Positions 27,190 to 35,769 of a stretch of DNA of 64,000 nt are shown piece after piece. A program made the position numbers and the translations under genes. The stretch covers positions 259,010 to 323,009 of the forward strand of contig JAGDZR010000017.1 of assembly GCA_049115695.1 (NCBI GenBank). The letters run 5' to 3'. The DNA is from JAGDZR01 sp049115695. Lineage in GTDB: Bacteria > Bacteroidota > Bacteroidia > Cytophagales > Cyclobacteriaceae. Below the pieces are notes generated by a model. It did no database searches, was not told where the DNA came from, and saw only the letters and a program-made list of their open reading frames with translations. Numbering within the stretch: the stretch's first letter is position 1; each line of letters opens with the position of its first letter.

Positions 27190-28985
27190 GATTGTCGCTG
27201 AATGTTTTTTTTAGTTTAGGTATCGTTGGTGCGATAACAGCTCAGATACCGAAAGTGCCCAGCAAGTTGGATTTTGCGGGCATGAAGCTATCAATTGCTG
27301 AGTCTGCCAGAAAGGAAATTCAACAGGATGTAGATCGGCTGCATGCAAGTGAAAAGTTCTTTCAATTGAAGCTGGATCTGATCAATCTGTACTTTCCCTT
27401 GATAGAAGAGACGCTGATCGACAATGATGTGCCTGAGGAATTCAAGTACCTGACGGTTCAGGAAAGTGGTTTGGTATCGGATGCAGTTTCTTCAGCTAAG
27501 GCCGTAGGCTTTTGGCAATTCAAGGATTTCACAGGTAGAGAAGTCGGGCTTAGGATTGATAATCGGATTGATGAGCGAAAGAATGTCGTTGCATCCACAC
27601 GAGGTGCAGCAAAATACCTGAAACGCAACAATTTTTTCTTTGATAACTGGGTCTACGCCTTGACGGCTTATTATGCTGGAGCCGGGGGAGCAAAGCGGTA
27701 CACCGATGAATCTAATTATGGGGTGAATCGGATGACAATCGACAAACGGACACATTGGTATGTAAAACGTTTTTTGGCCCATTACATCGCTTATAAAGAC
27801 TTTGTTGGAGGCTCACATTCTGAAGGTTTGGAACTGGATACTTACACCAAGGGCGAAGGAAAAACACTGGACGAAATTGCGCGTAATTTTAAGGTTGAAC
27901 CTGAATTCCTTAGGTACTACAACAAGTGGATCAAGAGTGGAAAAATACCGGATGATCGCGAGTATGCGGTAATCATTCCTTTGAAAAACAAAAAGCAGAA
28001 GAACATAGCACAACGCCAACAGGATCAATCGGGTGATAGAGAGAGGCGGATAGAAGAGCCTGATGCCGAGATCAAAGAGACTCCCAAGGTTTATCCAAAC
28101 AAGATGATTGCGGATATTGGGAGTGGCGTTAGAATCAGAATTAATGGGGTAGAGGCTATCGTTGCTGGTAACCAGGATGACATTAACTCACTTGCTGCTG
28201 AGGCAGGTATATCGGTGAAGTCATTGCGCAAATACAATGATATGTCCGAAAATCAAACAGTAGAGGGAGGTACGCTGTACTATATCAAAAAGAAAAAGTC
28301 TTCCTCAGAAATTGGGTTTCACGTTGCACTTGCGAATGAAACTCCATGGAGTGTAAGTCAACGGTATGGTTTAAAGTTGAAAAAGCTGCAAAAAAACAAT
28401 CGAATGACTTCAGATGAAAAAATTGAGGTAGGAAGAGTGATGTGGCTCAATGCAGTGAGGCCAAAGGACATACCTATAGAATATCATGATGAGGATCAGG
28501 GTAATGAAACCCTGGTGATTTCGAAACCGATGCGAATTGTGGAGGAACCCAGAAATGATGAAGAGGTTGTCGCTGAAGAAACACTGGGAGAAGAACCAGT
28601 TCCGATTAGAGAAATTTCAGACGAAGGTCACGATGAGGCATCTAACCGCATTGTAGCAATGGTAGGTAAAACTCACATTGTCGTGGCAGGTGAAACGCTT
28701 TGGAGTCTTTCACGCAAATACGAGACCACAGTTGAGGAAATCAGAGCGTGGAATGATCTCACCAAGTACGATGTGCTAGATATTGGTCAAGAGATATTTG
28801 TAGAAGAACCAAGGGAGAAAAAGCAAAAAACACCTAAAACAAAGACTTATGTGGTCCGTGCAGGCGATACGCTCTATCGCATTGCGAATGAGCATGGTAT
28901 GGGGGTAACCGAACTTATGGAGCTTAATGGCAAGTCATCTGGCAGTATTTCCATTGGAGAAGAATTAAAGGTGTTTGCCAGATAG
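27186..28985 (+). CDS. MltD-like lytic transglycosylase with LysM repeats
   Basis: The 599-residue protein has a signal peptide ending AITAQ. The SLT domain (residues about 50-210) has the catalytic Glu in YLTVQESGLVSDAVS and the family motifs AVGFWQFKDFTGRE and YALTAYYAGAGG. Further on are LysM-like modules: weak ones near 225 and 390, and two clear ones, HIVVAGETLWSLSRKY and YVVRAGDTLYRIANEHG, near the C terminus. It cleaves the glycan strand of peptidoglycan to 1,6-anhydro products and stays bound to the wall. The stop is 10 bases from the end of the convergent dnaX tail. Confidence 0.9.
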   Translation: MRLSLNVFFSLGIVGAITAQIPKVPSKLDFAGMKLSIAESARKEIQQDVDRLHASEKFFQLKLDLINLYFPLIEETLIDNDVPEEFKYLTVQESGLVSDAVSSAKAVGFWQFKDFTGREVGLRIDNRIDERKNVVASTRGAAKYLKRNNFFFDNWVYALTAYYAGAGGAKRYTDESNYGVNRMTIDKRTHWYVKRFLAHYIAYKDFVGGSHSEGLELDTYTKGEGKTLDEIARNFKVEPEFLRYYNKWIKSGKIPDDREYAVIIPLKNKKQKNIAQRQQDQSGDRERRIEEPDAEIKETPKVYPNKMIADIGSGVRIRINGVEAIVAGNQDDINSLAAEAGISVKSLRKYNDMSENQTVEGGTLYYIKKKKSSSEIGFHVALANETPWSVSQRYGLKLKKLQKNNRMTSDEKIEVGRVMWLNAVRPKDIPIEYHDEDQGNETLVISKPMRIVEEPRNDEEVVAEETLGEEPVPIREISDEGHDEASNRIVAMVGKTHIVVAGETLWSLSRKYETTVEEIRAWNDLTKYDVLDIGQEIFVEEPREKKQKTPKTKTYVVRAGDTLYRIANEHGMGVTELMELNGKSSGSISIGEELKVFAR

Positions 28986-28995
28986 TCGCCCATTG

Positions 28996-29625
28996 CTAAT
29001 ATTGAAAATCAAGGCCTAGTCGATCTTTTAATTGCGCAAGTTTGGGATTTTGCTCCAGCATATAGTCGTATTTGTCCTGACTGGTATATAGACGTTGTTT
29101 GACTTCTTCTTCCCGGACTTCTTTTTCCAGATTGATCGAATCATTCTGCAAGCTGTCTCGCAAAAAGGCGATCAGTTCTTGTTCAAGGCGACCAACGATG
29201 TTAACCTCAAGTCCACTGTTTAATAATATGACAGCTTTGTTGTCTTCTCCAAGGCTAATGTCCCTTCCAAGGATGAGCTGCTGCATATCATCTATGTTTT
29301 CACTCGATTTCTTTTCGATGAATTGTTTCCAGGCATTGATCAACGCCTCCTCCGTGAACGGTTCTGCTCGTTGTTTAAGAATGGGTTCGTTCTTACTCTC
29401 TTCTTTTACTTTCTTCTTTTTGCCAAAAAGGCTGGGCGTATCTTTTGATTTTCCCGAACCCTCACCAAAGGGCATTTTTGGAGTGTCGGATTCAATGGGT
29501 GTAGTTGATGAGGTTACAGGTTTTGGATCACGCTTAGGTATGGAAGGTGATGGAGTTGAAGTTTTTGGTAGTGCTGGGGTATCAGATTCCTTGGAAGTAG
29601 GTGTTGATTTCGGTGTTACGCTACT
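28996..29625 (-). CDS. dnaX: DnaX tau-specific C-terminal part, read in the -1 frame
   Basis: These 209 residues lie in the -1 frame relative to the gamma-type frame and join it exactly at the A10 tract. The join gives a 575-residue tau-like protein. The first 50 residues after the join are a Pro/Ser/Thr-rich linker (starting SVTPKSTPTSKESD), with no stop until 28996. The C-terminal helical part ends EQNPKLAQLKDRLGLDFQY, a tail typical of Bacteroidota DnaX. An internal ATG at 29475 could be taken for a separate gene, but the continuous linker argues against that. Tau's extra domains bind DnaB helicase and the polymerase core. Confidence 0.75.
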   Translation of the reverse strand, partial: SSVTPKSTPTSKESDTPALPKTSTPSPSIPKRDPKPVTSSTTPIESDTPKMPFGEGSGKSKDTPSLFGKKKKVKEESKNEPILKQRAEPFTEEALINAWKQFIEKKSSENIDDMQQLILGRDISLGEDNKAVILLNSGLEVNIVGRLEQELIAFLRDSLQNDSINLEKEVREEEVKQRLYTSQDKYDYMLEQNPKLAQLKDRLGLDFQY

Positions 29626-30722
29626 TTTTTTTTTACCTCACCGCTTTCGGCAAAGGTAACAGCTCGATTTAGCTGAGATAGTTTCATCAGGCAGAGCTCG
29701 ACATGCAGTCTTTGATTTTTGCTTTGTTTGTAGCTCAAATCACATTGGTTGAGCAGGTTCAGGCCTGTTAGTAAAAATGAAGATGAGAACTTATTGGCTT
29801 GCTCCAGGTACCTTGATTTTACATTGTCTGAAACCTGCAGTAACTGAACTGTTGATTTGTCTTTGCAAACCAATATATTTCTAAAATGCTCGGACAAGCC
29901 ATTTAGGAAATTGTGACCATCAAAACCTTTTCTCAGGATTTCGTCAAACAACAACACGGCTCCAGATAGATTCTCAGCTAAAAATTCATCACACAAGTTG
30001 AAATAATATTCATAGTCAAGAATATGAAGATTATCTATTGTGTTTTGATAAGTAATCTTGCCATCTGATGAGAACGTTACGATCAGGTCGAAAATTGATA
30101 AAGCATCTCTTAACGCACCATCTGCTTTTTGAGCAATCAAGTGCAATGCATCCTCTTCCGCTTCGATTTTTTCCTCTTCAGTGATCTTTTTGAGTTGCTT
30201 TACAATATCATTGATTTCAATTCTATTGAAATCGTAAATCTGACACCTTGATAATATTGTCGGAATTACTTTGTGCTTCTCAGTAGTTGCAAGTATGAAA
30301 ATAGCATAAGCAGGAGGTTCCTCCAGTGTCTTCAGGAATGCATTGAAAGCCTGATTGGACAGCATGTGAACCTCATCTATGATATATACTTTGAATTTAC
30401 CCTGCTGTGGTGGATATCTGACTTGATCGATGAGATTACGAATATCCTCAACTGAGTTATTTGAGGCTGCATCGAGTTCGTAAATATTGAAATTGCTTGA
30501 GTCTGCATCGCCAGAATCGGTCTCAAACTCATTGATCATTCTGGAAAGTATTCTGGCACAAGTAGTCTTTCCTACTCCCCTGGGGCCACAAAATAAGAGC
30601 GCTTGAGCAAGGTGATTGTTATCAATCGCGTTTTTCAGCGTTGTTGTAATATGCTCTTGCCCTACGACTTCTTCAAATCCTAGTGGGCGATACTTACGTG
30701 CTGAAACTACGAAACTCTCCAT
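29616..30722 (-). CDS. dnaX: DNA polymerase III gamma/tau subunit, ATPase part (gamma-like form)
   Basis: The zero frame gives 368 residues ending VKKKVA just past an A10 tract. Walker A is GPRGVGKTTCARILS (about 45), then ELDAASNNSVEDIRNLIDQ, Walker B IDEVHMLSNQAFNAFLKTLE and sensor 1 ATTEKHKVIPTILSRCQIYD. It is the clamp-loader ATPase and would act alone as a short gamma form. Between RMINEF and NIYELD the segment is only about 15 residues and has no cysteine, so the four-Cys zinc module usual for DnaX is missing. TTCAR is the only Cys in that area. Confidence 0.9.
   Translation of the reverse strand: MESFVVSARKYRPLGFEEVVGQEHITTTLKNAIDNNHLAQALLFCGPRGVGKTTCARILSRMINEFETDSGDADSSNFNIYELDAASNNSVEDIRNLIDQVRYPPQQGKFKVYIIDEVHMLSNQAFNAFLKTLEEPPAYAIFILATTEKHKVIPTILSRCQIYDFNRIEINDIVKQLKKITEEEKIEAEEDALHLIAQKADGALRDALSIFDLIVTFSSDGKITYQNTIDNLHILDYEYYFNLCDEFLAENLSGAVLLFDEILRKGFDGHNFLNGLSEHFRNILVCKDKSTVQLLQVSDNVKSRYLEQANKFSSSFLLTGLNLLNQCDLSYKQSKNQRLHVELCLMKLSQLNRAVTFAESGEVKKKVA
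29625..29634 (-). other. A10 slippery tract in dnaX (programmed -1 shift or transcript slippage)
   Basis: The minus strand reads GT-A10-GTAGCG. In frame 0 it gives GTA AAA AAA AAA GTA GCG TAA, so translation stops after two more codons; a -1 slip enters the long tau frame. Frame arithmetic (30722 to 29475 is 2 mod 3) confirms a -1 relation. Known cases: ribosomal -1 slip in E. coli dnaX, and transcriptional slippage on an A9 run in Thermus. A single-base sequence error is the rival explanation. Confidence 0.75.
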
Positions 30723-30998
30723 TTTCCCGCTATATTATTAAAAATTGAGTTCTCAGAGTACCACCATTTCATAAATTAATTTCCTGAATGATTTGGATTA
30801 CCATAATTGAAAGACCTGGTATATAAATTCTGTCTCTTTTGCGCTTTCTTTATTTGACTGATATACAGCTATTTCATGCCTTTCACCTTACTTGAAGGTT
30901 GGATTTGGCAAAGCGCCTTGATTCTATCCCAAATTCTTTTTGGTAATGAACAGTTTAAATATTTGATTTGTCACGCACTTACATAATTTAGAGAAGCA

Positions 30999-32078
30999 AT
31001 GAGCGAAGTAGTAATCAGCGGCATTCAGCAAATTGGAATTGGAGTTACAGATGTGAAGAGCTCATGGTCGTGGTATCGAAAGTATTTCGGTATGGACATC
31101 AGAGTATTTGAAGATGCTGCTGTAGCAAACTATATGCTTCCGTATACAGGTGGCAAACCGCAGGAAAGGTATGCTGCTTTGGCATTGAATCTACAAGGTG
31201 GTGGAGGATTTGAAATCTGGCAATACACGCAACGAACCCCTCAGCCGCCATCAAAAGAAGTGAGATTAGGTGATTTGGGCTTTTTCTGTGCAAAACTCCG
31301 GACCCGGGATGCAACCAAGGCTTATAACTATTATAGAAAAGAGGGATTGGATCTGTTGTCAGAGCCTATAAAAGATCCACGCGGTGCACTGCACTTTTAC
31401 ATGAAAGACCCCAATGGAAATGTTTTTGATATAATTGAAAATCACACACTTTGGTTTAAACCAGAAGCAAAGCATACCAGCGGGGCGTTTGGTATCACAG
31501 TGGGTTGTTCTGATTTGGAAAAATCAATCGCCTTTTACAGTGATATACTAGGATATGATCAAGTACTGTATCAGGGTGAGGAGAGTGTGGATATCAATAA
31601 CTTGAATAAAGCGGGGACTCAATTCAAAAGAGCCATTCTTACGCATAAAGCACCACGAAAGGGCGCGTTTAGTCGGATGTTTGGACCGAGTGAAATAGAG
31701 CTCTTCGAAGCAACAGATGCTCCTGACCGGTTTTCGATATTTGAAGGACGTTTTTGGGGTGACTTGGGCTATATCCACCTTTGCTTTGATGTAGCTGGTA
31801 TGGATCATTTGCGAAAACTTTGCTCAGAAAAGGGTTATCCATTTACTGTGGATAGTAGCGCCGAGCAGGAAGGGCAATCGTTTGATATGGGTGAGGCAGC
31901 AGGATTTTTCTCCTATATCGAAGATCCTGATGGTGCACTCATCGAGTTTGTAGAGACACATAAAGTGCCAATACTCAAGAAGGTAGGGTGGTATCTCAAT
32001 TTGAAGTCCAGGAAACCGACCAAACCTCTTCCAAACTGGATGTTGAAGGCCTTTAGTTTTAATCGTGTGAAGGACTAA
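30999..32078 (+). CDS. Two-domain VOC (glyoxalase/dioxygenase fold) protein
   Basis: The 359-residue protein has two vicinal-oxygen-chelate domains. Domain 1 starts GIQQIGIGVTDVKSSWSWYR and ends DPNGNVFDIIENH; domain 2 starts GAFGITVGCSDLEKSIAFY and ends EDPDGALIEFVETH. The C-terminal Glu metal ligands are visible in both; the N-terminal ligand of domain 1 is not a typical His. An extended tail of about 40 residues is basic. Such tandem VOC proteins include extradiol dioxygenases and lyases. The chemistry here cannot be deduced. It stands alone, 189 bases before the kinase operon. Confidence 0.75.
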   Translation: MSEVVISGIQQIGIGVTDVKSSWSWYRKYFGMDIRVFEDAAVANYMLPYTGGKPQERYAALALNLQGGGGFEIWQYTQRTPQPPSKEVRLGDLGFFCAKLRTRDATKAYNYYRKEGLDLLSEPIKDPRGALHFYMKDPNGNVFDIIENHTLWFKPEAKHTSGAFGITVGCSDLEKSIAFYSDILGYDQVLYQGEESVDINNLNKAGTQFKRAILTHKAPRKGAFSRMFGPSEIELFEATDAPDRFSIFEGRFWGDLGYIHLCFDVAGMDHLRKLCSEKGYPFTVDSSAEQEGQSFDMGEAAGFFSYIEDPDGALIEFVETHKVPILKKVGWYLNLKSRKPTKPLPNWMLKAFSFNRVKD

Positions 32079-32116
32079 AAATCGTTTTACCTGATTAAAC
32101 TGCAATATTCCAACTC

Positions 32117-32135
32117 AACAGGAATTATTCCTGTT
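32117..32135. promoter_or_regulatory. Inverted repeat AACAGGAAT-T-ATTCCTGTT
   Basis: This is a perfect 9-bp-arm palindrome around one base. It lies 39 bases after the VOC stop and about 130 bases before the kinase start. There is no T run on either side, so it is more likely an operator than a terminator, but no binding protein can be named. Confidence 0.45.
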
Positions 32136-32196
32136 ACCTGATTGCTGCTCTTTTGCTGATGGTATTCGCAATAGATTGCACGATTAAATACTTACT

Positions 32197-32245
32197 TTAA
32201 ACGTTTAAGTTGTTAAATTGGTGATAACGCAAAGGGTGGCGTTAT
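32197..32245. promoter_or_regulatory. Two further palindromes upstream of the kinase operon
   Basis: TTAAACGTTTAA (32197-32208) is a perfect 12-bp palindrome. ATAACGC (32224-32230) and GCGTTAT (32239-32245) form a 7-bp inverted repeat with an 8-base loop, ending 22 bases before the ATG at 32268. They fit operator or leader-structure roles. Function is inferred only. Confidence 0.4.
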
Positions 32246-32267
32246 TGAAAACACTGCTAATAAAGAA

Positions 32268-34874
32268 ATGAAAAGCCTACACAATCTGTCGATACGACAA
32301 AAATTTGCTTTAGTAATCATACCACTGATCATTGTGCTGGTTTGCTTTGATTATTTCCAAATCAAGCACAATTATTTAGATCATAAGGATGCTACTCGTC
32401 TTAACAAGGCAATCACAATTGGAATCGAAATCAATCATGTGGTACACGAGATCCAAAAGGAAAGAGGTGCTACTTCCGGTTTTCTTGCGAACGAGGGTGA
32501 AGATTTTGTTGAAAAACTGAACGCTCAGCGTGATAGGACTGATAGCACGCTTCAGGCATACTATAGCAATATTACTGCTCCGGATCTTGAGGATTTGAGG
32601 TCACTCCATGAAGAGGATATCAACTTCCTAAAGGAGGCATTTGATGCTTTGATTGGATTGAGAGCTACGATTGACAATCATTCAGTGACTGCTGGTCAGG
32701 CGATAGCACAATTTTCTCAAATCAATGAGATTGCGCTGAATACTGTCAATCTCCTGATCAATGAAACACGAGACAGAGCTGTAGCACAGCAAGTTCATGC
32801 AATTATTTATTTCCTTAAGAGTAAAGAGCTTGCCAGTATAGAGCGAGCAATTGGTACACAGGCATTTTCAATGAATCATCTTGGGTTTGATATGTATCAT
32901 CAAGTGGCTGACCTGGTAGCCTCTCAGGATTCATATATCGATGCTTTTTTGACGATTACCAATGAAGAATCTAAAAAATATTACAACGAAGTTGTACAGG
33001 GGCAGGCTGTAGCTGAGGTTGATAGATTGAGAACTGTGTTGTTTGAGAATGATGTACTGGTAGATGATCCTAATTACTGGTATGATGTGATTACACAAAA
33101 AATCAATCTGTTGAAAAATGTTGAAGACTTTATGTCTGAGCGGATTCACAACTATACTGAAACGTTAGCTGCAGATTCCAACAGAGACTTTTGGATGTTT
33201 CTGATCATTGATATTGTGATCAGTATTTTGGATTTGATGTTGATGGGTTACATTGTTGCGCATTTTATTGGCAACATCCGTACACTTAAAGAATTCACCG
33301 AGCAGTATTCGGAGGGCGATTTGAATCATAAAGTCAAGATTGACTCAACTGATGAGATCGGACAGTATGCCAACACATTCAACAATATGTTGGATGAAAT
33401 AAATACCACTCATCAGGCACTCAAAAAGGAAAGAGATCAAGCAGAATTCCTTTACGAGAATATTTATAAGCAATCAGAAGTTGTTTTTGAGCATGTACAA
33501 CAAGGAATTTTCTTGCTTGATGCCGACTATAAGATATCCACGCTGTATTCAAAGGCGATGGAAGATATTTTTGACAATACGAATATCGGAGGTGAGAGCT
33601 TTGTCAATTTCATGCGTCCAAGGGTAATTCCTCGTGATCTTGAAGCGCTTGAGATGTTCATTATGCATTTATTCAATGTTGAAATTGAGGAAGATGTTGT
33701 GAACCAGCTAAATCCTGTAGAGCAGGTGAAAATCTTCACTGAAAAGGATAACGTAGTTACGACGAAATATATAAGGATTCAATTTACGCGAATTCAGCGT
33801 GGAGACGAGATCCAGAATATTATGGTAACTGTACTCGATGAAACGGAATCAATATTGCTTCAGAAGCACATTGAAGAGGCAGAAGAGAAGAAGAAGATGG
33901 AGACCGAGCAGATGCTTAGTATCTTGAAAATTGATCCGTCAATCCTTCGAGGGTTTTTGCACAATACCAGAAAGATATTGAAAGGTATTTCAGAGCGATA
34001 TGAGCAGGATGATAAAAGTGATTTTTCAGAATTGCTAACGTTCACTTTCCAGACAGTTCATAATTTGAAGGGTAATAGCTCGGCTATAGGATTGCAACTG
34101 GTCACGGACAAGTTTCATGATATAGAGGAGTCCATCACGCGAATAAGAAATAAGGAGATTAAAGGAAACGACTTCCTGAAAATCCTATATGAGATCAATG
34201 AGATTGATCAAATATTAATGGGTATGACAGATATGCTGAAGAAAGTAGCATCTGTTTACAAGAAGTTCTCGACAGAAGGAGAGATTGATTCAGATATCAA
34301 TATCATCAGCTCATTGGAACGAGGACTTTACCTAATGAGTGAAGATAGCGGTAAGAGTATAGAGTTCATTTTTGAAAATGAAAATGATCTAACAATACCT
34401 GATGCTTACAAGGATCCGATCAAGGACGTTATGATACAGCTTATTCGTAACTCCATTGCACACGGAATAGAAACACCACACGAAAGAACCGAAGCTGACA
34501 AACCAGTACAGGGAAGTATAAAGATCTCGTTAGAGCAAGGTAAAGCTGATAAAAAAATGGTTATTTCTTACCGAGATGATGGTAAGGGACTAGACCTTGA
34601 AGCTATTAAGGCTAAAGCACTCGAGAAAAAACTCATCACACCGTCTAAAGCAGAAAGATTGGATAGAGCGGGAGTAATGGATTTAATTTTCATGGATGGA
34701 TTTTCTTCTGCTGAAGAGGTCGATGAGATTGCTGGTCGTGGACAGGGAATGAGTCTTGTAAAAACTATTCTTAAGGAATTGGATGGGGATTACACGATCG
34801 ACTCTGAAACGGGCAAGTACTTTGAGCTAGTGTTCAAGTTACCCTTTATTAAACTCGATAACCTCGAAGAGTAA
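32268..34874 (+). CDS. NIT-HAMP-PAS histidine kinase with CheA-like phosphotransfer and ATPase domains
   Basis: The 868-residue protein has a membrane helix at about 12-32, a periplasmic NIT-type sensor (HEIQKERGATSGFLANE) at about 50-280, a second helix near 305-325, HAMP to about 380 and a PAS-like segment (QQGIFLLDADYKISTLY) at about 410-510. Then comes an Hpt domain with the phospho-accepting His in TVHNLKGNSS (residue 598), and a CheA-type ATPase: LIRNSIAHGIETPHER (N box), YRDDGKGLD, and AGRGQGMSLVKT. It lacks the CheW-binding P5 domain and there is no normal DHp dimerisation domain. The start overlaps nothing; the next gene overlaps its stop by one base. Confidence 0.85.
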   Translation: MKSLHNLSIRQKFALVIIPLIIVLVCFDYFQIKHNYLDHKDATRLNKAITIGIEINHVVHEIQKERGATSGFLANEGEDFVEKLNAQRDRTDSTLQAYYSNITAPDLEDLRSLHEEDINFLKEAFDALIGLRATIDNHSVTAGQAIAQFSQINEIALNTVNLLINETRDRAVAQQVHAIIYFLKSKELASIERAIGTQAFSMNHLGFDMYHQVADLVASQDSYIDAFLTITNEESKKYYNEVVQGQAVAEVDRLRTVLFENDVLVDDPNYWYDVITQKINLLKNVEDFMSERIHNYTETLAADSNRDFWMFLIIDIVISILDLMLMGYIVAHFIGNIRTLKEFTEQYSEGDLNHKVKIDSTDEIGQYANTFNNMLDEINTTHQALKKERDQAEFLYENIYKQSEVVFEHVQQGIFLLDADYKISTLYSKAMEDIFDNTNIGGESFVNFMRPRVIPRDLEALEMFIMHLFNVEIEEDVVNQLNPVEQVKIFTEKDNVVTTKYIRIQFTRIQRGDEIQNIMVTVLDETESILLQKHIEEAEEKKKMETEQMLSILKIDPSILRGFLHNTRKILKGISERYEQDDKSDFSELLTFTFQTVHNLKGNSSAIGLQLVTDKFHDIEESITRIRNKEIKGNDFLKILYEINEIDQILMGMTDMLKKVASVYKKFSTEGEIDSDINIISSLERGLYLMSEDSGKSIEFIFENENDLTIPDAYKDPIKDVMIQLIRNSIAHGIETPHERTEADKPVQGSIKISLEQGKADKKMVISYRDDGKGLDLEAIKAKALEKKLITPSKAERLDRAGVMDLIFMDGFSSAEEVDEIAGRGQGMSLVKTILKELDGDYTIDSETGKYFELVFKLPFIKLDNLEE

Positions 34875-35236
34875 TGAGACTATTGATTGTTGATGACTCG
34901 TCCATAATGCGACGAACAATTGAGAAAAACCTTGTTGAATACGACTTGGAAATCATTGGCACAGCTGCCAATGGACGTGAAGCACTTGAAATTGTGGCGC
35001 GTGAAAAACCGGATGTGATCACGTTGGATATTACCATGCCGGAGATGGATGGAATATCCTGCCTTACTGAAATCATGAAAATTCACCCCACTGCAAAAGT
35101 GATGATGATTACAGCCTTATCAGATAAACTGACAGGTCTGCAAGCTTTATCCAAAGGCGCCAGAGGGTTCCTTTATAAGCCAGTGAGCGCAGAAGATCTT
35201 GCAAGGGCTTTTGATAAACTGCTTAAAAGAAACTAA
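34874..35236 (+). CDS. CheY-like single-domain response regulator
   Basis: The 120-residue protein is a bare receiver: acidic pocket VDDSS, phospho-acceptor Asp in VITLDITMPEMDG (residue 56), Thr in MITALS and Lys in FLYKPVS. There is no output domain. The start codon overlaps the kinase stop (TAATG), so the partner is nearly certain to be the upstream kinase. With a CheX-type phosphatase just downstream, it probably carries a short-lived signal to the SpoIIE-type phosphatase rather than to a flagellum. Confidence 0.9.
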   Translation: MRLLIVDDSSIMRRTIEKNLVEYDLEIIGTAANGREALEIVAREKPDVITLDITMPEMDGISCLTEIMKIHPTAKVMMITALSDKLTGLQALSKGARGFLYKPVSAEDLARAFDKLLKRN

Positions 35237-35238
35237 AC

Positions 35239-35706
35239 ATGGCTGCCAACAAGGAGGAGTTTGAAACCACGTGCCAGTTGTTCGTTAATTCGGTTAGCAA
35301 CTATTTCAAACATCTCACTGAAATAGAGTCGAAAACTAATGTTCCTTATTTGAAGAATCCCGATGATGTAATACTCAAGGACTTCACAGGAATGATTGGT
35401 ATCTCAGGATCACGTAAGGGCTTTGTATACATTTCCGGCGATAAGGACATGTACACCGAACTGATCAAGATATTCATTGGAATCGATGACCCATCAAGTG
35501 AAGATATTTTGGACATGGCTGGTGAAATATCTAACGTAGTGGCAGGTACCGTAAGAGCCAGTTATGGCAATAATTTTATGATTTCAGTGCCAATAGTTTT
35601 TCAAGGCAAACCAGACACACTTCAGTTCCCTAAGACTGTAGGGGTATATGTGATTCCGGTAGAGTGGAAAGGGCATGAAGCATTTGTGGTAATAGGCCTT
35701 GAATAA
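35239..35706 (+). CDS. CheX-like CheY phosphatase
   Basis: The 155-residue protein starts 2 bases after the receiver stop. It has the family active-site ExxN motif in MAGEISNVVAGTVRASYG (about residues 94-112), where Glu and Asn remove phosphate from CheY-P. Length and fold order fit CheX/CheC-type single-module members. The substrate should be the receiver at 34874. There are no chemotaxis receptors in the window. Confidence 0.8.
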   Translation: MAANKEEFETTCQLFVNSVSNYFKHLTEIESKTNVPYLKNPDDVILKDFTGMIGISGSRKGFVYISGDKDMYTELIKIFIGIDDPSSEDILDMAGEISNVVAGTVRASYGNNFMISVPIVFQGKPDTLQFPKTVGVYVIPVEWKGHEAFVVIGLE

Positions 35707-35769
35707 TCAGTCACCATACAGAATTATTAAACCAATGCACACAAACTTCGTTTGATTTTAGATATACGT

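Noticed and set aside
29099..29659. Plus-strand open frame opposite dnaX
   Set aside because: It is the complement of the tau linker, with Ser-rich low-complexity translation and no family; the minus-strand frame has conserved DnaX features.
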